Shown: positions 49,464-57,741, counted from the stretch's first letter. The stretch: 64,000 bases of DNA from Streptomyces sp. SDr-06 (GCF_003324565.1 NZ_QOLA01000012.1:176322-240321), one strand, 5' to 3'. Numbers and translations: made by a program. Notes: a model not told the origin generated them from the letters alone.

Positions 49464-51629
49464 TCAAGAGTCGGACGAGGGTGGGACGAGAGGGGGTTCG
49501 GTGAGGGTCAGCGTGCCGTCGACGAGGCCGGCGGCGGTCAGGGTGGTCAGGTCGTCGAGGGCCGCCGCGTGCTGGCGCAGCAGGGCTGTTCGGCGGGCGA
49601 TGTCGGCCAGGAGCGCGTCGTAACGCTCGGCCTCGTCGCTGGGGAGGTCGGGGATGAGGAGGTCTTCTATGCGGCGGGCGGAGCGGACCGCGCCGCTCAC
49701 CCGCCGGTGTTCGGTGGCCGCCGAGCGCAGGAGCGCCGCCAGGGCGCGGGGCCGTACGGGATGCTCGGCGTCGGACCGTGCGCGCAGGACGCGGGCGGGG
49801 AAGGCCACCACCGACAGGCCCTCGTCGTCGACGTACGCGCCGAAGCTCGGGGTGGCGGTGACGACGATGTCGCCGGGTTCGGTGAAGTAGGCGTGCTCGT
49901 AGGTGGTGTGGAGTACGGCGCGGTCGATGCGGTGGCTGCCGACCGGCGCGCTGCCGGTGATCTCTGCCGGGGTGAGGACCGTGTAGTGGCCCGCGCCGCC
50001 GGTGAGGAGGTGTTCGGCGGCGATGCGATGGCCGGGCAGCCTGCGCAGGCGGCGGTCCTTGAGCAGGCGGGCCACGGTGGTGCGGCGGGCCGGCCGGTCG
50101 TCGGGGCGCAGGACGGCGTTGGCGCGGATCGTTGGCGCGTGGTCGAGTGCGCTACGGGTGGCGTCGATCAGCTGCTGGAGGCGGAGTTCGGTCTCGGAGA
50201 TGCGGGCCGGGCGTTCGACGACGGTGCGGGTGTAGCGGTCGGCGTGCGGGCGGTGCTGTGGGGTGAACGCGGCACCGGGTGCGCCGGTCAGCGCGGTGGC
50301 CCGGACGACGGCGGCGTGGCGCGGTTCGTGACGGCTGTCCGCCCTCCAGCCGGCGTCGCGGAAGATGTCGATGTCCTCGGCCAGCGCGTCCAGGGTCTGC
50401 GGGGTGAGGGGGCGTGAGGAGAGGTCGGCGAGGAGGATCTGACCGGTGCGCTTGTCTTCGGGGGTGCGGTGCAGGATCCAGATCGCGGTGCGGTGGGCCG
50501 GGCGGAAGGGGAGTACGCCTTCGGGGAGGCTGATCGCGGCCTTGAGGAGGTGCTGTTCCAGGAAGCCCCGGCGCAGACGGTCCGCTTCCCCGCGGGCGGG
50601 CAGAGGCCGGACGAGCGCGTCGGCGGGTCCCAGGACGACGGCAGTGCGGTCCTCAGCAAGGAGGTCGGTGAGGTCCTGCAGGCTTTGCAGGACGGCGAGC
50701 GGGCTGCGGGTCTCGGCCGCCTCATAGGGCAGGCAGCAGGCGATGACGTGCGGGTTTCCCCAGTCTTCCGTGGCCAGTTCCTCGCCGTCGGCAAGGTCCA
50801 TCTCGAATTCCTGGACGCCCTGTGCCATGAGGCGGCGGCGGGCGAGCCGGGCCAGGTCCGGCATCGGGTTCGCGGAGAGGAAGAAAGGCGAATCCTCGGC
50901 ATCGGACACGGATTCGCGCAGGGCGACTAGTAGATCGCCGCTCCGGGGATGGAGGACGGCGGCCGTTGCCCCTTCTTCGCGTTCGTTCAGTCGCGCGAGG
51001 CCGGTCAGGCGGGCCATCGTCCGGCTCACTAGCGGAATCGGTTCATCGGCGGCGAGGTCGTCGCAGCCCAGGCGGCGGCGTGCGTCCATGACCCGTTCGA
51101 GCGCTTCGGCCGGGGTGTAGGCGGCCTCGGTGAGCTGGTCGGCGAGCACGGCGAGCAGGGGGCCCTGACGGTCGGCGTCCGGCAAGTCCCGCAGCTCTCT
51201 TTGGAGGAAGGTGTCGTCGAAGTCAGTCTCGGCGGCACGCTCCAGGATCGTCTGCCAGGGTAGGTCGGCGAGCGGTTCATCGAGGAGCTGACGCAGGCAG
51301 AGCAGTGCGGTCACTGTGTCGACCAGGGTGCGGGCGGGGATCGCGCGCCGCCAGGCGGACAGGGTGTGCAGCACCAGCTCCGCCCGGATCTGGCCGGCGT
51401 CGGCATTGCCGCGGCCGGTGGACAGAAGCCATGCGGCGACTTCACGGCCGTCGAAGAGCGGGCTGGCCCCCTCGTACGCAACAGGCTCGGGGAAATCCGC
51501 GTGCCGGCGGGCCCAGGTGGTGACGACGGGACGTTGGACCTGGGCCAAGGTCCCGATTTCGGCGTAACTGATCCGCCAGGAGATCTCCTCGGGCAGGATG
51601 GGAGCGGTTGCTTCACGTGTGCCAGCCAT
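49464..51629 (-). CDS. HTH + degenerate methylase + target-recognition fusion protein
   Basis: 721 aa, first gene of the hsd operon. Residues about 15-75 look like an HTH of the AlpA/MerR kind (SYAEIGTLAQVQRPVVTTWA; FDGREVAAWLL). A central part (about 320-430) resembles the second half of HsdM (LLKAAISLPEGVLPFRPAHR, TAIWILHR), but no DPxCGSG or NPPF motif is visible. The C-terminal third (about 540-700) resembles half an HsdS, ending in a spacer-like helix (ERYDALLADIARRTALLRQH). ATG with GGGAG. It may regulate the operon or modify complex assembly; this is inference and I know no named family for certain. Confidence 0.65.
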   Translation of the reverse strand: MAGTREATAPILPEEISWRISYAEIGTLAQVQRPVVTTWARRHADFPEPVAYEGASPLFDGREVAAWLLSTGRGNADAGQIRAELVLHTLSAWRRAIPARTLVDTVTALLCLRQLLDEPLADLPWQTILERAAETDFDDTFLQRELRDLPDADRQGPLLAVLADQLTEAAYTPAEALERVMDARRRLGCDDLAADEPIPLVSRTMARLTGLARLNEREEGATAAVLHPRSGDLLVALRESVSDAEDSPFFLSANPMPDLARLARRRLMAQGVQEFEMDLADGEELATEDWGNPHVIACCLPYEAAETRSPLAVLQSLQDLTDLLAEDRTAVVLGPADALVRPLPARGEADRLRRGFLEQHLLKAAISLPEGVLPFRPAHRTAIWILHRTPEDKRTGQILLADLSSRPLTPQTLDALAEDIDIFRDAGWRADSRHEPRHAAVVRATALTGAPGAAFTPQHRPHADRYTRTVVERPARISETELRLQQLIDATRSALDHAPTIRANAVLRPDDRPARRTTVARLLKDRRLRRLPGHRIAAEHLLTGGAGHYTVLTPAEITGSAPVGSHRIDRAVLHTTYEHAYFTEPGDIVVTATPSFGAYVDDEGLSVVAFPARVLRARSDAEHPVRPRALAALLRSAATEHRRVSGAVRSARRIEDLLIPDLPSDEAERYDALLADIARRTALLRQHAAALDDLTTLTAAGLVDGTLTLTEPPLVPPSSDS

Positions 51630-51737
51630 GCGGTTCCGCTCCCTTCGTGAAGACTGCCTCGTGCTCCCGGTCGAGAACGTTTCTCCCAGGGCACCTCACA
51701 CGCTACAGCCGGTCAAGCTCCCAGCTTTGCCAACGGT

Positions 51738-51755
51738 TGATAACCAGGGTTATCA
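51738..51755. promoter_or_regulatory. Operator-like palindrome TGATAACC-AG-GGTTATCA
   Basis: A perfect 8-2-8 inverted repeat in the 352-bp divergent gap (51630-51981) between the hsd operon and the TIGR04141-type gene. The local sequence is AT-richer than the rest. A dimeric regulator binding here could control both directions; the HTH protein at 49464 is the nearest candidate. No convincing -35/-10 boxes could be assigned. Confidence 0.65.
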
Positions 51756-51981
51756 GGTTCTTGAGCAATTTCATCTCCAATCTTCTGGCACCTTCGTCAC
51801 CATCACCCCGGCACCACCCGCCGGGACGCCAGCCCCATACGAGTCCGACCGCACCGGCGTCCTCATCGCCGCACCTCTGCTCCCTTGCCGGGCACTCACC
51901 TCTGTCCGCCTCGACACCCCCCGTCCCGTAAGGCCGCTCGTGTTACCGAACCGCACCGCAACCTCGCCCCAGGAGACCTCT

Positions 51982-53730
51982 GTGTCCAGCACCGCGTCGA
52001 AGCGCACCCTGTACCGCCTGACCCACGTCGAGGCGACCCCTGAGTCGATGCTCGAAGCCCTCGACGTCGACGCCCTCGACACCCTGGACGCGGTCGTGCG
52101 CGACGTCAGCGATCACATGGGAGTTCCCGCCCTCGCGGTGTCCTTCGCCGTAGCGAAGGAGGAAGCCGCCTGGGGCAAGGACATCCTCCGGCTCACCGAC
52201 GAGTCGGACCTGCCGCAGAGCGAGCAGCGCACCGGCGCACTGCTCGTGCTCGCCGTCGACGACGTGGTGTACGCGATCGGCTTCGACCAGGGCTACCGGC
52301 TTCTCCCCGCCCAGCTCAAGGACGCGCACTTCGGTCTGTCCTTCGGTATCCGCGCCATCAACCCGCGTCAGGTGCGGGACTTCACTGCCAGCGTCCTCGG
52401 CCAGGCGCGCATCGACAGTTCCCTGATCTCTGCCGGCGCCTCCGTACCGGCACTCGGACTCCGGGACCACGGGCGGATCATCCGCCACCTCGGCGGCTAC
52501 CTCGACGAAGTCGACCTCACCGCAGGGAGCGGCACCAGGAACGGGGCCATGACCGCGGAGGGTGGCATCGGTCTCCGTATCAAACTCGGCACCACCCCCG
52601 CCACACTGATCAAGGACATCCGCGCCATCGCCGCGATCTGCGAGCACGTCGTTCCCCACCCCGACCTGGCCTTTGTCGAGCACATCACCGCGGTCAAGGA
52701 CCCTTCCCTCATCGACGCGCTCGACGCGGAACTGGACGCCACGCTCGGCCGTCCCGCAGACGGCCGGATCATGACCGCCGTCCCCTTCTCCCAGAGCTCT
52801 TACCTGCCCCGGTCCACCGCCTGCACCATCAAGATCGGGTCCTGCCCGCCCCACCTCCGGGACGAGTTCAGTCTCGACTACGTCCTGGAGCGGGCCCGTG
52901 TGATCAAGGCAGGCGCCCGCGTCACGGCGCTCCGGCAGGGCACCGTCGAACTGTTTCGTGACACGCTCTCCGCACGGACCGCGCTCGCCCCGCGCACCGC
53001 CTCCCTGGAAGCCCTGTCCAAGGAAACCGCCATGAAGTGGATCGAGGCCACTTTCTCCCTCGGCTCCCGCACGTTCTGTCTGCTCGACGGTGAGTGGTAC
53101 GAGTTCGGGGCGGGCTACCTGCGCAACGTCAACGAGACCGTGGCTCCCTTGTTCCCCGACGCGCCCTCAGTCGATCTCCCCCGCTGGCCGCTCGTCGAGA
53201 AGCTCAACAGGAAGGGTATGCGCGTGATGCGTCCCGTAGACGAAGGCGACTACAACAAGCTGGCCGCCCAGGCCCGTCGCGGCTGGGTCTGCCTGGACAA
53301 GAAGAACGTCCATAACCCCTTTCGGGCAAGCAACTCCGTCGAGATCTGCGACCTGTTCACCGAGGACGACACTCTTGTCCTCGTGAAGCCCGCGCACTCC
53401 TCAAGCCCGCTGAGTCACCTGTTCAGCCAGGCGCGCGTCTCCGTTGAGCTCCTCTTCGAGAACGCGGCCGTACGCGCGGAGTTCGCCCGGTCCGTACACG
53501 TCAACAGCGATCCGGCCCGCAGCATCCACGAGGACTTCACCCCGCGCCGCGTCGTCTTCGCGATCCTTCTGAAGGACGGAGCCAAGCTCACGCCGGACTC
53601 CCTCTTCCCGTTCTCCGCCATCACCCTGGCCCAGACCGCGAAGGCCCTCGCCGCTCGCGGCGTGACCGTCGAAGTCATCGGCGTCGAAAGCGAGTCGGCC
53701 CAGTCCGCCATGCGCGACGAGGCTGCGTAG
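51982..53730 (+). CDS. TIGR04141/DUF6119-type sporadically distributed protein
   Basis: 582 aa. I recognise the layout of the TIGR04141 family: an N-terminal LYRLTHVEATPESML, the core ALLVLAVDDVVYAIGFDQGY, RLLPAQLKDAHFGLSFGIRA, then LRIKLGTTPATLIKDIRAI, and a C-terminal nuclease-like half ending VVFAILLKDGA. The biochemical function is unknown to me; members are patchily distributed and often sit beside restriction genes. GTG 51982 has AGGAG at 51971-51975, and the resulting length fits the family. It is transcribed divergently from the hsd operon. Confidence 0.72.
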   Translation: MSSTASKRTLYRLTHVEATPESMLEALDVDALDTLDAVVRDVSDHMGVPALAVSFAVAKEEAAWGKDILRLTDESDLPQSEQRTGALLVLAVDDVVYAIGFDQGYRLLPAQLKDAHFGLSFGIRAINPRQVRDFTASVLGQARIDSSLISAGASVPALGLRDHGRIIRHLGGYLDEVDLTAGSGTRNGAMTAEGGIGLRIKLGTTPATLIKDIRAIAAICEHVVPHPDLAFVEHITAVKDPSLIDALDAELDATLGRPADGRIMTAVPFSQSSYLPRSTACTIKIGSCPPHLRDEFSLDYVLERARVIKAGARVTALRQGTVELFRDTLSARTALAPRTASLEALSKETAMKWIEATFSLGSRTFCLLDGEWYEFGAGYLRNVNETVAPLFPDAPSVDLPRWPLVEKLNRKGMRVMRPVDEGDYNKLAAQARRGWVCLDKKNVHNPFRASNSVEICDLFTEDDTLVLVKPAHSSSPLSHLFSQARVSVELLFENAAVRAEFARSVHVNSDPARSIHEDFTPRRVVFAILLKDGAKLTPDSLFPFSAITLAQTAKALAARGVTVEVIGVESESAQSAMRDEAA

Positions 53731-53869
53731 CCGCCCGGGACTCTCGCCGTAAACACGCCCTCTATATCTCTCATCCGAACGAGGAGTCCTTTCAGCAGCC
53801 CAGAATTCCCGCAAGGGCAGCGGGCATCGTCTCCGGGTGCAGGGCATTCAGGGAACGGCGGGAGGCTAC

Positions 53870-55261
53870 ATGGAACAGGCCCTCAACAAGCGGCAGCAGG
53901 CCGTGCTCGGCTGGGTGGGCCAGGGGTGTCCCGACGGAGTCTGGCCAGACAGCACGTACAAGACCAGCGGACAAGCCCTGCAGAACCGAGGGCTCATCAA
54001 AGTCACCAAACGCCGCGGGCATTGGAGCGCCCACCTCACCGAGAAGGGGCGGCAGCATCTCATCGAACGCGGCATCCGCCCCGTGGAGCAGAGCACCCGA
54101 CCGCCGGACCGCCCCGCCCGAAATGCGGCACCGCCGCGCCCCCGAGCCGTGCCGAAGGCCCTTGCGAACTACGCGGACCAGCTACTCGATGAACTGGCCG
54201 TTGCGAACGACGGCTGTCTCATCAAGCCCATCGAATCCGGCCCGCACGCGGTGAATTGGGCGTCACGGGTCAACGCCGCCCGCAAGTCCGGCAAGATCCC
54301 CCACACGCAGGAAATCCACGGATACCGCACCCACCGCGGCTACGAGATCAAGCTGGTCGACATCCCTGCCTGGCGCCTCGCGGAACTCACCCCGCTCCCT
54401 GTGCCGGCCAGACTCACCAAACCCCATGCCGTCGTGGCCGCCCTCCAAAAGCAACCGCAGCCCATGGGCCTGACCAAACCCCTCCAGGGCCGAGCCCTGC
54501 GCATCATCCAAACCCTCATCGCTGCCACCACAGCCCAAGGCCACAAGGCATCGCACGGAACCACACAAGGCGCGCCCCCGCCTCATCGGCGCCGCAAGGC
54601 ACCACCGCACTTCTCCATCACCGCCCAAGGCGAAAGTGTCGGATTCCTCGTCCTCCAAGAACAGGACCGCAGCGAACACGTCCCCACAGACAAGGAACTC
54701 GCCGACGCCAAGAAGTACTCATGGATGCGTATCCCCCGCTTCGACTACACCCCCTCCAGCCGCCTACGCTTCATACTCCGCGGCGGCACCCCGCACCGTG
54801 CAAGGGAATGGGCAGATCTCCCCGACCGACCTCTGGAAGAACAACTCGCCGAGATTGTGCAGGAGGTCGGACTCCGCGGCGAGGCCGCAGAACGCAAACG
54901 CCTTGCAGACCAGCAAGCCAGAGAGGTACAGCAAAAGCGCTGGGAAGCCGCCATGCAGGAAGCCCACGACGCATACGCCCACGCCTACCGCGTCAAACAC
55001 CTCGGAGAACAGGCGGACACCTGGTACCAGGCCAGGCGCCTGACTGAATACGTCGCAGCAGTAGGCGTCCATGCCACATCACTTCCGCCCGGGCAGGAGC
55101 GGACCGAGGTCGAGGCGTGGCTCGCGTTCGCGGACGCGCACTTCCAAAACCTCACCGGATCGGTCTCAGCGCCGAAACTGCCCACGCCGCCGAAACCCAG
55201 CGGCGACGACCTCAAGCCCTTCCTCGGTCACTGGAGCCCCTACGGACCCCGCTTCTACTGA
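53870..55261 (+). CDS. Unrecognised protein with winged-helix-like N-terminus
   Basis: 463 aa, function unknown. Residues 5-60 (LNKRQQAVLGWVGQGCPDGV; TSGQALQNRGLIKVTKRRG; HLTEKGRQHLIE) look like a winged helix. The middle part contains NWASRVNAARKSGKIPHTQE, reminiscent of an Lsr2/HTH-like DNA-contact helix. The region around 300-400 is basic and coiled-coil-prone. The C-terminus is PYGPRFY. GGGAGG precedes ATG 53870. It lies 139 bp after the TIGR04141-type gene and may be transcribed with it. Confidence 0.6.
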   Translation: MEQALNKRQQAVLGWVGQGCPDGVWPDSTYKTSGQALQNRGLIKVTKRRGHWSAHLTEKGRQHLIERGIRPVEQSTRPPDRPARNAAPPRPRAVPKALANYADQLLDELAVANDGCLIKPIESGPHAVNWASRVNAARKSGKIPHTQEIHGYRTHRGYEIKLVDIPAWRLAELTPLPVPARLTKPHAVVAALQKQPQPMGLTKPLQGRALRIIQTLIAATTAQGHKASHGTTQGAPPPHRRRKAPPHFSITAQGESVGFLVLQEQDRSEHVPTDKELADAKKYSWMRIPRFDYTPSSRLRFILRGGTPHRAREWADLPDRPLEEQLAEIVQEVGLRGEAAERKRLADQQAREVQQKRWEAAMQEAHDAYAHAYRVKHLGEQADTWYQARRLTEYVAAVGVHATSLPPGQERTEVEAWLAFADAHFQNLTGSVSAPKLPTPPKPSGDDLKPFLGHWSPYGPRFY

Positions 55262-55277
55262 GCCGGAGCAAGGGAAA

Positions 55278-55691
55278 TCACACCGCCACGAGCCGGACCC
55301 GCTCGCCGCACAGCTTGGCCATGTCGGCAATATCGGAAGTCAGCATGACCACAGGGCGATGCTGTCGCAGCGCGGCCTCGGCGACGACCGCATCGATCGC
55401 GTACTTGTGTCCATGCAATCCGGCATTCATCAGCAACTTCGAGGCAGCCCTCGACTCCTCGTCACCGACCGGGACGACCCGCAGCCCGGAAAGCACCCAG
55501 TTCAGGCGTGACTTGTTCGTACGCGCATGGACGGCCTCGATGATAGTGAGCGCACTGATCACGACCTCCATGCCACGCGAGCGCGCCTCAGCGATCAGAG
55601 CCACCACCTGCTCTTCGTCAGCGAGCAGCTTCGAGAGTCCCTCGCTGTCGAGGACGAGCGTCCCCTCGTGACTCAGCCTGCGGCGGGCCAC
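55278..55691 (-). CDS. PIN-domain toxin (VapC-like)
   Basis: A 137-aa ribonuclease-type toxin. Acidic residues of the PIN active site are visible: D15 in LVLDSEGLS, the Glu in ISALTIIEAVHA, AIDAVVAEAA and MLTSDIADM near the end. It is expected to cut RNA with Mg2+. The GTG start lies 19 bp inside the antitoxin gene. It converges on the gene ending at 55261, only 16 bp away. Confidence 0.85.
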   Translation of the reverse strand: MARRRLSHEGTLVLDSEGLSKLLADEEQVVALIAEARSRGMEVVISALTIIEAVHARTNKSRLNWVLSGLRVVPVGDEESRAASKLLMNAGLHGHKYAIDAVVAEAALRQHRPVVMLTSDIADMAKLCGERVRLVAV

Positions 55692-55957
55692 TCGGCCTCC
55701 TCGGCGAACACCTCGTCGAAGACCTGCCGCGCCCGCTGACGAGCCGGCTCGGAGACCGGCCCCTTGCGGCTCTCGTAGTCCGCCAGGTACTCGTCCAGGA
55801 CCTGCCCGCGCAGCTCACGCTCGACCGCCTCGGCGATGAAAGCGGAGAACTCCCGCTTGCCCACCCGAGCCCGGATCGCCTCCGCGGTCCCCTCCGGCAG
55901 CGACAAGCTCACCCGCGTCGCTGGCCCTTCCCCGATGCTGTACGTCGCCTCAGCCAT
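55673..55957 (-). CDS. Ribbon-helix-helix antitoxin of the PIN toxin
   Basis: 94 aa. The central RVSLSLPEGTAEAIRARVGK, REFSAFIAEAVERELRGQ is a ribbon-helix-helix DNA-binding motif. The C-terminal acidic helix (RARQVFDEVFAEEAEW) would neutralise the toxin. ATG 55957 is chosen because the domain starts there; GGGGG is the only ribosome-site-like sequence. Its upstream region is the right margin of the island. Confidence 0.82.
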   Translation of the reverse strand: MAEATYSIGEGPATRVSLSLPEGTAEAIRARVGKREFSAFIAEAVERELRGQVLDEYLADYESRKGPVSEPARQRARQVFDEVFAEEAEWPAAG

Positions 55958-56038
55958 ACCCCCGATTGTGTCAAACGAGTAGGAAAAGCGCCACGTCCGC
56001 ACTACCTTCACAGCTCGGTCAGCGCCTCGCTCACACAA

Positions 56039-56153
56039 ATCCCAGCACAGGCACCCCCATCCCATCCCAACACGATCCCAGCACGATACGGATGACCAGG
56101 GATGACGACAGGTGACGAGGGATCAGCTATCCCAGCACCATCCCAGCACGGGA
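56039..56153. repeat. Right-arm iterons, ending in the perfect 25-bp repeat
   Basis: Five ATCCCAGCAC-type iterons: 56039-56048, 56064-56073 (ATCCCAACAC), 56075-56084, 56129-56138 and 56140-56149. The last two with GGGA (56129-56153) are identical to 39975-39999. They stand between the antitoxin gene and ychF and look like arm-type binding sites. Confidence 0.8.
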
Positions 56154-56189
56154 AAAAACAAAGGGCCCGACTCCGAAGAGTCGGACCCT
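56153..56189 (-). terminator. ychF terminator with T tract
   Basis: AGGGCCCGACTC (56162-56173) pairs with 56178-56189 (one C-A mismatch, loop CGAA). On the minus strand it is followed by TTTGTTTTTT, a classical intrinsic terminator that is unusual for Streptomyces. It lies on the island side of the right attachment core. Confidence 0.85.
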
Positions 56190-56238
56190 CCCTGACCTGC
56201 ATGTTTGCCAGATCAGCAAAGTGGTGATATGTCAGCCG

Positions 56239-57327
56239 CTACACGTTGAACCGGAACTCCACCACATCCCCGTCCTGCATCACATACTCCTTGCCCTCCA
56301 TCCGCGCCTTGCCGCGCGAGCGGGCCTCCGCTACCGAGCCCGCTTCGATCAGGTCGTGGAAGGAGATGACCTCCGCCTTGATGAAGCCCTTCTGGAAGTC
56401 GGTGTGGATGACACCGGCCGCCTCGGGGGCCGTGGCGCCCTTCGGGATCGTCCAGGCCCGGGTTTCCTTGGGGCCTGCCGTCAGGTAGGTCTGCAGGCCC
56501 AGGGTGTCGAAGCCGACGCGGCCCAGGGTGGCGAGGCCGGGCTCCTCCTGGCCCATGGACTGGAGGAGTTCGAGCGCCTCGTCGTCGTCGAGCTCGATCA
56601 GCTCGGACTCGATCTTCGCGTTCAGGAAGATCGCCTCCGCGGGGGCGACCAGGGCGCGCTGCTCGTTCTTGAAGTCCTCGTCGACCAGCTCGTCCTCGTC
56701 GACGTTGAAGACGTACAGGAACGGCTTCGTCGTCAGCAGGTGCAGCTCGTGCAGCAGGTCGCCCTGCTCCGTGCCCTTCGTGATGCCGTGCGAGAAGAGG
56801 GTGTCGCCCGCCTCAAGGATCTTCTGGGCCTTCTCGACCGCCGCCAGGACCGCGATCTTGTCCTTCTGGAGACGGGACTCCTTCGTCAGGCGCGGCACCG
56901 CCTTCTCGACGGACTGGAGGTCGGCGAGGATCAGCTCAGTGTTGATCGTCTCGATGTCGTCCTTCGGGGACACCTTGCCGTCGACGTGGACGACGTTCTC
57001 GTCCTTGAAGGCGCGGATGACCTGGCAGATCGCGTCCGACTCGCGGATGTTCGCGAGGAACTTGTTGCCCAGGCCCTCGCCCTCGCTCGCGCCGCGCACG
57101 ATGCCCGCGATGTCGACGAAGTCGACGGTGGCGGGCAGGATGCGCTGGGAGCCGAAGACCTCGGCGAGGTTGGCCAGGCGGGCGTCCGGGACGCCGACGA
57201 CGCCGACGTTCGGCTCGATGGTGGCGAACGGGTAGTTGGCCGCCAGTACGTCGTTCTTGGTCAGGGCGTTGAACAGGGTCGACTTGCCGACATTCGGCAG
57301 ACCGACGATTCCGATCGTGAGCGACAC
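56239..57327 (-). CDS. ychF: Redox-regulated/ribosome-binding ATPase YchF
   Basis: A 362-aa Obg-family P-loop protein. G1 is GLPNVGKSTLFNALT near the N-terminus, then the YchF-specific FATIEPNVGVV, G3 DFVDIAGIVRGASEGEGLGN and the atypical NVDED-type G4 that favours ATP. The C-terminal TGS domain ends KARMEGKEYVMQDGDVVEFR. The length equals the family norm, so the protein is complete despite the insertion at its last codons. The GTG start precedes SLTIGIVGLPNVGKS directly. The gene is conserved and single-copy, which suits an integration site. Confidence 0.96.
   Translation of the reverse strand: MSLTIGIVGLPNVGKSTLFNALTKNDVLAANYPFATIEPNVGVVGVPDARLANLAEVFGSQRILPATVDFVDIAGIVRGASEGEGLGNKFLANIRESDAICQVIRAFKDENVVHVDGKVSPKDDIETINTELILADLQSVEKAVPRLTKESRLQKDKIAVLAAVEKAQKILEAGDTLFSHGITKGTEQGDLLHELHLLTTKPFLYVFNVDEDELVDEDFKNEQRALVAPAEAIFLNAKIESELIELDDDEALELLQSMGQEEPGLATLGRVGFDTLGLQTYLTAGPKETRAWTIPKGATAPEAAGVIHTDFQKGFIKAEVISFHDLIEAGSVAEARSRGKARMEGKEYVMQDGDVVEFRFNV
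56241..56266. other. Putative attR core inside the 3' end of ychF
   Basis: ACACGTTGAA, C, CGGAACTCCACCACA, the last codons of ychF with its TAG at 56239-56241. It is a direct repeat of 39921-39946 with one mismatch. An incoming element carrying this copy would keep the YchF C-terminus intact. Confidence 0.75.
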
Positions 57328-57469
57328 GTGGCGACTTCCCGGTACGAGGGCGGTGGACGGTCCGGAGAGGGGACCGCCCACCAGTTTACGGGCGCGCGTC
57401 GGCGGCCGTGACGGCCCCGCACGCACGGCCTCGCAGCACCCCCGGACACCGACCCGGGCCCGCCCCGAC

Positions 57470-57594
57470 GCCACCCCGGCCCCACCCCCGGACCGCGGAA
57501 CCGGACGCACGGCTCGCGGCGCCGCCGGGCCGCACGGCGCCACTGGACACCGGCCCAGGGCCACCCCGGCCCCACCCCCCGGACCGCGGAACCG
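57470..57594. repeat. Direct repeat in the ychF upstream gap
   Basis: The 414-bp gap 57328-57741 has no gene. A block of about 34 bp (GCCACCCCGGCCCCACCCCC then GGACCGCGGAACCG) occurs at 57470-57503 and again at 57560-57594 with one extra C, a 90-bp period. It is probably a simple local duplication. Confidence 0.6.
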
Positions 57595-57729
57595 ACCCGC
57601 GGCCTCCCCGCGCCGCCGGACACCGGACCGGGCCGCCGGCACCGCTCCGACCCGCCCTCGGCCGTCGAACGCGTGGGCAAGCTCGGCCAAAGGGCGTGTC
57701 CTAGGGGCGGTTCGTCACCGGTGGCGACC

Positions 57730-57735
57730 TACGTT
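57730..57735 (+). promoter_or_regulatory. -10 element TACGTT of the DUF6542 gene (leaderless)
   Basis: TACGTT ends 6 nt before GTG 57742. No clear -35 is seen. Confidence 0.45.
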
Positions 57736-57741
57736 GGTGCG

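Noticed and set aside
56037..56153. CRISPR-like array of ATCCCAGCAC repeats
   Set aside because: Units are only 10 bp, spacing is irregular (11-54 bp) and there are no cas genes; they fit recombinase arm sites better.
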